A DNA stretch of 64,000 nt, from assembly GCA_035638255.1 (NCBI GenBank), contig DASRAJ010000160.1, forward strand, positions 1-64,000, written 5' to 3'. Of this stretch, positions 9,989 to 17,660 are shown one piece after another. The notes under the pieces were generated by a model. That model worked only from the letters and a program-made list of their open reading frames with translations. It did not search any database and was not told the DNA's origin. The stretch's first letter is position 1. The number at the start of each line of letters is the position of its first letter. The position numbers were made by a program, and so were the translations under genes. Source of the stretch: DASRAJ01 sp035638255 (GTDB lineage: Bacteria > Bacteroidota > Bacteroidia > Chitinophagales > UBA10324).

Positions 9989-11116
9989 TTAAGGAGCCAG
10001 GTATAAAAAATTCAGGTAGTAAGTTTTTCCGTTGCCATCGCTTATTTCAAGATTATAATTTTTTTGATTCACAAATAGACCTGTGGAAGCAAGATCAATA
10101 TTTATTTTGTTCAGTCCTGCACGAATAGTTTTTGCTGGCAGTCCGGTCAAATATTGTTCAGGCTGATCAATAGGTGAAATGGTATAATTAAGCGTCGAAT
10201 CAAACGCTACATTATTAAAGGCGATTTTTAATGTTCCCAGAGCAAGGTAGTCAGCCCCATAAGTCTGATCCGCAATGACTCTATAAGAATCAGTATCTTC
10301 AACAACGTAATCACTATCATAAGAAGTAGAATCCGCCCTTTCAGGATTATGTGAACCTGAAAAGTCATCAGATGTATCTCCAATGCTAAATTCCCACGTT
10401 TGACTCTTGCCCAAATAAAAGGAACCTGCAAAAGCAGATACTTGCCACAAGTATTGCTTTCCCTCGACGAGAGGCTTCAGCTCAACGTTATATTGGAAAT
10501 TATTATCGGCTGTCTTAAGCGACGCAATATTTTCCTTGGCTATTCGATTATTAGATCCTGTTTCCCATATTTCAAGAAGGTATTCGAGTTGAGGAATGCC
10601 CTGTGGCATTACGGGAATCCAAGTTAATTGCGGCAAGGGTGTATTTATTACTTCCTCGTCATAAGGATAAGTAAGAATAGGTAAGGTGATGGTCGTTATG
10701 TTAAGCTCTTGACATGAATTTGCTACAATATTTCCCTGAGAAGATTTTACCCAAATGCAAAGAGAATAATTTCCTGCGGGTAACATTCCTGTGTTTTTAA
10801 AATAATTTGCTATTTCATCACCTGAATAATCTGTTGTAATAATTTTAGAGATCATTATTTGCCCTGAGTTTTCCCCGGGAGCAAGTGTCAAGGGAGAGGT
10901 TTGGCTGTGATAAATTAAAAACGATCCTCCTCTATAGATATAAACCTCAAGTGTGGAACCAACAGGTTTGTTACCAAGATTGAGTATGGAATAATTCCAC
11001 GCATCATTAATTGAGAAAAAATAAGGGTTCGATGGGTGAAATACAACTTGAACTGTTTGAGCAAATGCAATGCTGATGGTCAGAATCAAAATCAAGATTA
11101 TAGAAAGCCGTTTCAT
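9989..11116 (-). CDS. Secreted Ig/fibronectin-like protein in Rhs operon
   Basis: The 375-residue protein begins with a clear signal peptide (MKRLSIILILILTISIAFAQ). Residues 20-150 form a beta-sandwich-like segment (WNYSILNLGNKPVGSTLEVY). Residues 150-245 resemble a fibronectin type III-like module (PLPQLTWIPV, then YLWQVSAFA and WEFSIG). An acidic serine-rich linker follows, then a C-terminal beta-rich part ending in YYLNFLYLAP. Proteins with this layout precede outer-membrane and Rhs-type genes in Bacteroidota operons, and a periplasmic or surface scaffold role is plausible. No enzymatic motif is visible. It is 12 bases downstream of the outer-membrane protein gene. Confidence 0.75.
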   Translation of the reverse strand: MKRLSIILILILTISIAFAQTVQVVFHPSNPYFFSINDAWNYSILNLGNKPVGSTLEVYIYRGGSFLIYHSQTSPLTLAPGENSGQIMISKIITTDYSGDEIANYFKNTGMLPAGNYSLCIWVKSSQGNIVANSCQELNITTITLPILTYPYDEEVINTPLPQLTWIPVMPQGIPQLEYLLEIWETGSNNRIAKENIASLKTADNNFQYNVELKPLVEGKQYLWQVSAFAGSFYLGKSQTWEFSIGDTSDDFSGSHNPERADSTSYDSDYVVEDTDSYRVIADQTYGADYLALGTLKIAFNNVAFDSTLNYTISPIDQPEQYLTGLPAKTIRAGLNKINIDLASTGLFVNQKNYNLEISDGNGKTYYLNFLYLAP

Positions 11117-11128
11117 GATTTTCGAATT

Positions 11129-13249
11129 TTAAAGTTTAAAAGTCAAATCAGCTGTAAAGAGCGCTGTTGAAGAATATGCAGGTTTATCACTCTCGATATT
11201 GAAATATTTTTCCAACACAGCATTCAAGACAAAATGTTTTCCGAAGAACGTGTGAAGTTGCACTGTGCCTCCTGCCTGATCGCTATTAGACTTGAAACCT
11301 AACCACTTTGGACCTACTGCAAGAGAAATGGTTTTACGTTGAACCACCGTTCCTATTAATTCCATGCTATTAATAAATGTTTCAGGCGCACCCTTATGGT
11401 CGGGAATAAAATAACTTCCCAAGAATGCAATTTGCCGCTTGTGAACTGAAGTATTGAGATAGCATGTCACATGGCGGGTTGTACTGCTAAAGACTGTATC
11501 TGAAAAAGAGCTTTGATAGGCATAGTTGGAAAGATTAACATTGCCATTAAACAATTGCTTTCCGATTGGTATATTCAAGGCTATGTTGAGGTCAATAAAA
11601 TTAGCATTGGAAATACTGGAAGTATTTGATTGTACCAGATAATAATTGAACTGGTATGGCGATATCATACAGGACATAACTCCGAATTTACCAAGACGAT
11701 AACTGAACTGTGCTACCTGGTACCAAGTCCTGCTTCCCGAATTTGTTACACTAACAAAGTGGGCAAGATTGATTTTATAAGATATATTTAAACTGGAGTG
11801 AAATAGTTCTTGTTTCAAGCCCGCTGCCACGTTTACTGTTCCTGGCTGCAACAGTGGATTTCCACCGGTAAAATATCCTTCTCCTATATAGGAAGATTCA
11901 AGTTCAAGTTCAGACTTTGTTTTTTTGAATTGATAATCAAGAGTGGTAATCCCTGCTGACTTGTTGATGAAATCACTAATGCTTCCACTTTGTTGTGATT
12001 CATTAGGATGTGCAATCATCGTCTTGCCAACTTCGTATTGAAACTTGAATTGCTTGCTAATTGAAAACTTCTGGAGGTAAGAGACCAACCACTTATTGGT
12101 AGGATTGGGAAGATTTGTTTGTTGTCCATTCTTTATGAATGAAACAGTTACGATGGAATAACTTCCATTTATATCGCCTTTCCCAAGCCCGAGCAAAAAA
12201 ACATTTTGCTTAGCATTCTCAGGGAGGATTATCGAGTCAGATAGCGATTGGGATTTGGTGAACCCCAAATTATTTTTTACAACTGCAGCTTTTAAAATGT
12301 AGTTGGCGTTATTATAGATTATTGATAATCCCTTGGAAAAATAATCGTGGAAGGTGAGCGGAGAATTTTCAAGCAACTGCGTACCTATGCTTGCTTGTCG
12401 AAAATTTAAGGCGCCTAATTTTTTCACAAGTTCATTTCCTAAATCCGGCGCTTGCTGTAATAGCTCCTTTTTTGAAGTTATTCCACGAATTTTGTCAATG
12501 CTTTGAATTGCTAAAAGAGAATCTTTAGTAAATTGGTTTTGGATTTCGAAAAACTTTTCCTGAAAGCGCATGAGACTCTCAATTGATCGTTGATATTTAT
12601 CGTACCACGATAATTGAGTCTGTACTGAATGCAAACACGTAGTATCAAATGCTCGTCCCTGATCTAAGCTGTCCATCATTAGATGCAGTGAGTCCTTTAA
12701 TTGGTTTATGTGAAGTTGATATTGAGGGTCGGCAAAGGTGTCTTTTAGCTCTGAGTATTTTTTCAATGAATCACTTGCATGAAACTGAAGTAATTTCTGT
12801 TTTTGATTTTCTAATTTTCTGCTTACCTGATCCACCATCTCACTCTTTACATTCTCAAGAAACTGTTCACAGTCAAATGACAAATGTGTCTGACGGTAAT
12901 TAAATGTTTGAGGGATTACAGAAAAACTACTATATGAACTATAGCTGAAGTTAAAGGGAAGTCCAAAAATTTTCGCCGAAGATTGAAGCCAGTATGATTT
13001 TGAAAATCCCGATGTAAGAGAAGAACTGTCTATCATTGGAAGATAACCAATGCCTCCATTGAACAGAAGATTGAAATCTGAAAGGAACTTGGAATGATTC
13101 AAGGAAGTAAGCGACGGTAATGAATTTGCTTCAATATCAAGAGGTGATTGTTTGAGTGCATCATCAGAAAGACTTTGCGCAGTTGAATCAATAGCTAAAC
13201 ATGATACTCCGAAGAAAAATAAAACAAGAGGTCTGTACAATTTTCGCAT
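11129..13249 (-). CDS. Outer-membrane beta-barrel protein, first gene of the Rhs operon
   Basis: I place the start at the ATG at 13249 (MRKLYRPLVLFFFGVSCLAI), which gives a proper signal peptide. The upstream alternative at 13270 falls inside a weak Bacteroidota-type promoter (TAAACTTG at 13268-13275 with an ATTG-like element at 13293-13297). After cleavage there is a plug-like N-terminal region, a helical coiled-coil segment at about residues 120-260, and a long C-terminal half of amphipathic beta-strands ending in LFTADLTFKL, as expected of an outer-membrane barrel. With the secreted and Rhs-type genes downstream it may serve as exporter or surface anchor (inference). The family is not one I can name. 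Confidence 0.75.
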   Translation of the reverse strand: MRKLYRPLVLFFFGVSCLAIDSTAQSLSDDALKQSPLDIEANSLPSLTSLNHSKFLSDFNLLFNGGIGYLPMIDSSSLTSGFSKSYWLQSSAKIFGLPFNFSYSSYSSFSVIPQTFNYRQTHLSFDCEQFLENVKSEMVDQVSRKLENQKQKLLQFHASDSLKKYSELKDTFADPQYQLHINQLKDSLHLMMDSLDQGRAFDTTCLHSVQTQLSWYDKYQRSIESLMRFQEKFFEIQNQFTKDSLLAIQSIDKIRGITSKKELLQQAPDLGNELVKKLGALNFRQASIGTQLLENSPLTFHDYFSKGLSIIYNNANYILKAAVVKNNLGFTKSQSLSDSIILPENAKQNVFLLGLGKGDINGSYSIVTVSFIKNGQQTNLPNPTNKWLVSYLQKFSISKQFKFQYEVGKTMIAHPNESQQSGSISDFINKSAGITTLDYQFKKTKSELELESSYIGEGYFTGGNPLLQPGTVNVAAGLKQELFHSSLNISYKINLAHFVSVTNSGSRTWYQVAQFSYRLGKFGVMSCMISPYQFNYYLVQSNTSSISNANFIDLNIALNIPIGKQLFNGNVNLSNYAYQSSFSDTVFSSTTRHVTCYLNTSVHKRQIAFLGSYFIPDHKGAPETFINSMELIGTVVQRKTISLAVGPKWLGFKSNSDQAGGTVQLHTFFGKHFVLNAVLEKYFNIESDKPAYSSTALFTADLTFKL

Positions 13250-13568
13250 GAGGAAACTTTTACAATACAAGTTTATTCTGCTAAAGGATAAACAATACTT
13301 GTTAATCGTCTTGCCTCTGTTAACACTCTTATTTCTTTCGAATTTACATTGTAGCTTGTTATTTCATGTAAAATCGTAAGTAATCCATCCTCCCTGATTT
13401 TATTTTGATGGCGTAATTTTAGGGTGCCACAATTATTCAAACAACCCCTTTTAAGGGTAATTTTCTAAATACCCTAATAAGGGGATGGACACTTTTATGG
13501 AGCATTTGCCTTATTTCTTATTGTTTTAGCCTATTTAGTAAGCATGAGAAGTTAAGGGCATATCCAAC
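13250..13568. other. Intergenic region between Rhs operon and IS remnant
   Basis: No gene is visible. The part next to 13249 holds the weak operon promoter described there. Around 13441-13500 lie a short CCCTTTTAAGGG palindrome and the segment ATAAGGGGATGGACACTTTT, which looks like a decayed insertion-sequence end. The IS21-type transposase remnant begins just beyond. Confidence 0.4.
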
Positions 13569-14221
13569 CTAAAATTGATCATAAGATTGTTTGGAGAATG
13601 CAATGACTTGATACTCTGGGGCACACCGCATATATATTCGAGCAGTATAGATGCTGCGAATGAACTCTTCCTGCTTTTGTGAGCGAAGTGCAATGGCAAA
13701 ACTATAGTGGCTGCAAGGCAATACACACACCAATACCTCGGTGGATCTATCAATGTAGTGAAGTTTATCTCCTGCAAAGTCCACCTGCATTTGTTCACCG
13801 GGATTATGCGTGAAGTGCATCATGGCATCACTACGCTTGAGGTGCCGCATAGGTATTCGCAGAATTAGCTGTATCCATAGCCATCAGGATTTTCTTTCCG
13901 GTCTTCTTCCCAAAGCAGCTGTCGAGTTACTCCGCGCTTGTGCAGCTCTGAAGAAAAATATTCCATCTCTCGGCAATGGTGTGATAGCGTTCATTGCGGT
14001 GCAACACCGGAATATCTTCGCAGTATATAACCGCACTGAGCGACTCGTCATCGGCATCAGTATTTGTTCCAATGCAATGTTGCGCACTTTAATCCTCGAA
14101 GATACTCGCAGATCGTATTTCGGGCAATGCCGGTAAGCCGTTCTATTTGCCGGATACTTTTTTCCTGTAGCTGCAACTCAATAATGTGTTTGATTTGATG
14201 CAGATTCTTAGGTTTTGCTGC
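13569..14221 (-). pseudogene. istA: IS21-family transposase IstA, frameshifted and truncated
   Basis: Three pieces in different frames of the minus strand match IstA in order. The N-terminal HTH begins at 14221 (MAAKPKNLHQIKHIIELQLQ, then SIRQIERLTGIARNT). A middle piece near 13880-13930 reads GVTRQLLWEEDRKENPDGYG. The start of the integrase core lies at 13850 (HNPGEQMQVDFAGDKLHYID). Frameshifts separate the pieces and the reading frame ends at 13569, well short of a full DDE core. No IstB helper gene follows. The element is therefore dead. It sits between the Rhs operon and the radical SAM operon. Confidence 0.8.
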
Positions 14222-14295
14222 CATGTTCGTTTTGACCCCGATATTAATCGAGAGTGCGAATGGCTTTTGCATCAAATCCAAATCACTAAAAAGGG

Positions 14296-14377
14296 TGTGG
14301 GTCAATATACTCCGGAATCTTATTCCCAAGGGTGGGTCAGATTACTCCGGAATAGGTGGGTCAATTTGGTCCAGAAT
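14296..14377. repeat. Three direct copies of an IS21-type terminal repeat
   Basis: Three related 23-base units lie at 14296-14318, 14331-14353 and 14355-14377. All contain GTGGGTCA followed by a TACTCCGGAAT- or GGTCCAGAAT-like end. Multiple short terminal repeats of this form are typical of IS21-family element ends, where the transposase binds. They lie just upstream of the istA remnant, so they mark its outer edge. Confidence 0.65.
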
Positions 14378-14570
14378 ATTCATCCGAAGAATAGGGAAGT
14401 GTATAAGATATCGGCGGATAACCGTCCTCGCCAAAATCAATAGTAGCGGCAATGTGGGGATATTGTTTGATGATGTCAGACATTATTTGCCTCGCTTTCT
14501 TAAGTTGCTCGGTGGATACAGCCCGCAGATCTACTTTTACAATCACGTCGCTCGCCAATGTATGGTGCAA
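14361..14570 (-). pseudogene. Truncated gene remnant at the IS21 end
   Basis: A minus-strand frame of 69 codons gives protein-like sequence (VSTEQLKKARQIMSDIIKQY and then ATIDFGEDGYPPIS). The frame runs directly into the innermost IS terminal repeat, where it ends in SGPN and a stop. It also looks open slightly upstream of the nominal start. I read it as the end of a host gene cut by the IS insertion. I do not recognise the family. Confidence 0.35.
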
Positions 14571-14755
14571 GTGTAGATACCTGGGAAGATGCTAGAAAGG
14601 AGTTGTTAAGTCCTTCAATGATTAATGATATTTTCAAACTCTTTAACGCAAAAGTGGGGTATTGATTGAAAACGCAAATCCTTATAAATCTAACCACTAT
14701 TTTTAAAGAAAAAGGGGAGTAAATCCCTCGATTTATGATCGCATTCTACCCATTC

Positions 14756-15397
14756 TTATAGCTTAACAATTAATTCTGAAGCGCAATAACATAATAGTGC
14801 TGTCACTCGCTTTTCATTTTCTTGCATAGGTAAAACCCAATGGGGCACCACTCCTCCGAGTAATACGAGTGAATCACCTTGTTTAAGCCTTATTAGTGTG
14901 GCCCCATGTAGCGGTGTTTTTAAAATTTGGTTAAGAGGTTCCCAAGCTCTTGATGGATAAAGGCAAAGCATGCCTCCTTTGCTTTTGTTAGAACATTGAT
15001 CATATAGCGTAGTAATAAGCGTGACATCGCATGAATGAAAGTCACGATGAAGACCAAGGTAATCGCCTTTATGTAAATAGTATGAATAGGATCCTTGCTC
15101 ACCTGTTGGCTTTAGATTAAGGCCTGTGCAAGCCTGCAATTGACTAATAAGGTTAGCATCATGGTAAAATTCCTGTAAAGCCCTATCTCCCGAACCGGAA
15201 TAAAGTTGCCGTGATGGCTGACCCCCGCGTTCTAAAAGGGGCAATTCTGCTTTAGATTTATTAGGTACAGCATGCTCAAACTGATTAGTTGATTCATTCT
15301 GAAGAGATACCAATATTAATGAAGGAATCAAGTTGTTTAAAAGTTGGTATCCTCCATTTGAAAATAATAGTGAATTATATAAGAACCCAGTATTCAT
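14756..15397 (-). CDS. 2-oxoglutarate/Fe(II) oxygenase, prolyl-4-hydroxylase-like
   Basis: The 213-residue protein shows the iron-binding facial triad of the family: HRD at residues 117-119 (LGLHRDFHSCDVTLITTLYD), the distal histidine at 186 (GGVVPHWVLPM), and the 2-oxoglutarate-binding arginine at 197 (KRVTALLCY). Such enzymes hydroxylate amino-acid side chains, commonly proline in peptides, using 2-oxoglutarate and oxygen. It is the last gene of the operon with a radical SAM maturase, a prodomain-like protein and a Pro-Ile-tailed subtilisin. The obvious candidate substrate is therefore the tail of 18 x-Pro-Ile triplets in the subtilisin (inference). No signal peptide is seen, so it acts in the cytoplasm. 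Confidence 0.8.
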   Translation of the reverse strand: MNTGFLYNSLLFSNGGYQLLNNLIPSLILVSLQNESTNQFEHAVPNKSKAELPLLERGGQPSRQLYSGSGDRALQEFYHDANLISQLQACTGLNLKPTGEQGSYSYYLHKGDYLGLHRDFHSCDVTLITTLYDQCSNKSKGGMLCLYPSRAWEPLNQILKTPLHGATLIRLKQGDSLVLLGGVVPHWVLPMQENEKRVTALLCYCASELIVKL

Positions 15398-15408
15398 ATT
15401 GAAGCAGT

Positions 15409-15783
15409 TTACATGCTAAAAAGCTGCACCGGCTCGACAAAAGTTATTTGGTCTACATGCTCCCTTATCTCTTCCGGCAGGTTTTTAAGTGGCAATAACC
15501 GGCTATTACCGGGCGATATAAAAAGACCTGAATGTTTGCTCGTTTTGATGTTTACATTAAAAAACTTCTGGAAATTTTCAATGGATGAAGTGATAGAAAA
15601 ACTATTAGCTACTATTTTTCCAACTTCGAAATTCTTCTCTGAAAAAAAGTCCATTACTTTTTTCGCTGTTGAAATATCAATCTTGTAGTTGTTGATGGAG
15701 TCAGAAGTAATAGGTATGTTCTTAGAGTTGGGCGGAGATTCAGACCATTTCAAAATCACTTGTGCAGAAGCAATTTCTTTCAT
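15409..15783 (-). CDS. Free-standing kumamolisin-type prodomain-like protein
   Basis: The 124 residues resemble an S53 (kumamolisin/sedolisin) activation domain without a protease. VMDFFSEKNFEVGKIVANS, then IENFQKFFNVNI, then SRLLPLKNLPEEIREHV follow the usual prodomain order of helix, FxV strand, helix with AF/FF, and the P-LP-x-L motif. A similar but more divergent segment is present at residues 110-195 of the co-operonic subtilisin. The start overlaps the radical SAM stop by 4 bases and the oxygenase starts 12 bases after its end. It could inhibit or chaperone the protease in trans, or act as a recognition or leader domain for the modifying enzymes; neither is shown by sequence. Confidence 0.65.
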   Translation of the reverse strand: MKEIASAQVILKWSESPPNSKNIPITSDSINNYKIDISTAKKVMDFFSEKNFEVGKIVANSFSITSSIENFQKFFNVNIKTSKHSGLFISPGNSRLLPLKNLPEEIREHVDQITFVEPVQLFSM

Positions 15784-17654
15784 GCTATAGATTGTTTTGA
15801 TGATTTAATTGATGCAGGTTTTAACCCAATAGCAAGACTAAGGTATCGTCCCTTATCATGAATCACCAAATTGTTTGCCACTAAAGAGTTTAGAAAACTA
15901 CTTATACTTTCTTCAGTAAATATAGATGGCTTGTATGTGTCCTCCAAATAACGTTTAATCATGGAAGATGTACGGATCTCATCGCAGTATTCAAAGATAG
16001 ACTGCTCTATACCCCTTAATTTAATATTTTTGATCGAAGCATTGGAGCGACTATCAGTAATTAATAAAGAACCATCATCGAGATATTTGCAATCAAGAAC
16101 GCCCCTTTCCGGATTCTTTCTCCAAAAATCAGTAAAGGCAATTACCTCATTGGCAAATCCTTGAGGGTTAAGAGCTTCTTCATAATCAAAGTCGAAATAA
16201 TAACTAATATTCATTAAATTCTTTAAAGGGAAAGGGTAAATGTATTTAATGGAACTAATTGGTCTTAGATTTTTCAATCCATATTTTTCAGGTGAGTTGA
16301 AATAAGGGCTGAACCGGTCGAGCCTAATGGGACCGCAAACATTTGGCGGTGGGAGAAAACGTATAGAATGAAGCAAAGAAAGCATTTCAGAATAATCCTC
16401 TTGATTTTCTCCCGGGAAGCCATATAAAATATTCCATTCAGCACTTATTCCATATTCTTTACACAAACGTAACAGTAAAATATTTTGAAGTGCTGTAGTG
16501 CCTTTATGCATTAATTGCAGGATATGATTATTCATACTTTCTATACCAGGTTGAATATGCCTTATACCAGCAAGATGCATAAGCTCTATTTGCTTTCTGT
16601 TAAGATTAGCTTTTACTTCATAGAAGAATTGAAACTTATTGGGATTTTCTGCCAATTTCGGCATAAGATCGTGGAAATATTGCATGTCGAGAATGTTATC
16701 TACACATTCGATAAAAGTTATGTTCCAAGTGTCCGATAAATAATTGATTTCTTCCAAGACTCTTGTTGAAGTTTTACTTCTGAAAGCCATACTGCCTCCA
16801 TTTAATCCGCAAAAAGTACAATGATTTTTTGCACCCCACCAACAACCCCTCGATGTTTCTAATAGTAATGAAGGAACTATATTGGAACGATAGGATGAGT
16901 GACGAAACACCTCAAAGTAATCTGAAAAATCAGGTATGGGTAAATCGTCCATTTGTTTAATCAACGGAGCTTTGCCCGAATAAGTTGTCTCCCCATTTTC
17001 ATTTCTGTAAATAAGTCCCGGTATTTTTTTAATTTCCGAGAGAGGAGCATTATTAGAAACATGTTCAATGAAAGCAGGAAAACTCTCATCCGCTTCGCCT
17101 GAAAAGACATAGTCCACAAATGGAAATAATTTATGCAATTCCACCCCCATTTCCGCTTCCCAGTTAGCACCACCAAAAATAATTGTCAGCAAAGGATACA
17201 AAGCTTTTAGTGCCTTAGCCAATGCAAGCGACGCAATGTTCTGCTCAAAGGTTGATGTAAAGCCTATAATCGCGTATTCATCCCACCTGATACGTTTTAG
17301 ACAGTGGCGTAAAAAAGGAATCACAGCAGTTCGCAATTTCAACAATCTTGTTACAGCATCGGAAGGTAAATGCCAAGTCTCAGACAAGATTTCAGTTATA
17401 TACGTTTTATCTTCACCTGGCTGTTTGCCATATAAGGCTTCTGTAAAAAGCCAGTCTCCTGCAAAGGCTGTATAGGGCAAATCGTTTGAAAACCATTTAT
17501 AATTTTCAAAACCGATAAAATCCGCAAAATCGAAGTTTAGATATTTTACATCAACCGTGACCTGTCGTCCTGCTATTGCTTTTAGCAAGCTGATTCCTAA
17601 TGCTTGACGCTCCAAGGGGCCAAAAGGCATACTAATTAATAATACCTTTTGCAT
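15780..17654 (-). CDS. B12-binding radical SAM enzyme, RiPP maturation type
   Basis: The 624-residue protein has an N-terminal cobalamin-binding-like Rossmann region (IIGFTSTFEQN to IIFGGANWEAEMG, residues 128-170). A radical SAM core follows with the non-standard cluster motif CWWGAKNHCTFC, giving C271, C279 and C282, then GLNGGSMAFRSK. This CX7CX2C form with WWG is characteristic of radical SAM proteins that mature ribosomal peptides, for example as C-methyltransferases. The C-terminal 150 residues look like a winged-helix or peptide-recognition region. It starts 7 bases after the subtilisin stop. The cluster has no separate short precursor gene, so the subtilisin tail or the prodomain-like protein may be the substrate (inference). 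Confidence 0.85.
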   Translation of the reverse strand: MQKVLLISMPFGPLERQALGISLLKAIAGRQVTVDVKYLNFDFADFIGFENYKWFSNDLPYTAFAGDWLFTEALYGKQPGEDKTYITEILSETWHLPSDAVTRLLKLRTAVIPFLRHCLKRIRWDEYAIIGFTSTFEQNIASLALAKALKALYPLLTIIFGGANWEAEMGVELHKLFPFVDYVFSGEADESFPAFIEHVSNNAPLSEIKKIPGLIYRNENGETTYSGKAPLIKQMDDLPIPDFSDYFEVFRHSSYRSNIVPSLLLETSRGCWWGAKNHCTFCGLNGGSMAFRSKTSTRVLEEINYLSDTWNITFIECVDNILDMQYFHDLMPKLAENPNKFQFFYEVKANLNRKQIELMHLAGIRHIQPGIESMNNHILQLMHKGTTALQNILLLRLCKEYGISAEWNILYGFPGENQEDYSEMLSLLHSIRFLPPPNVCGPIRLDRFSPYFNSPEKYGLKNLRPISSIKYIYPFPLKNLMNISYYFDFDYEEALNPQGFANEVIAFTDFWRKNPERGVLDCKYLDDGSLLITDSRSNASIKNIKLRGIEQSIFEYCDEIRTSSMIKRYLEDTYKPSIFTEESISSFLNSLVANNLVIHDKGRYLSLAIGLKPASIKSSKQSIA

Positions 17655-17660
17655 AAAGAA

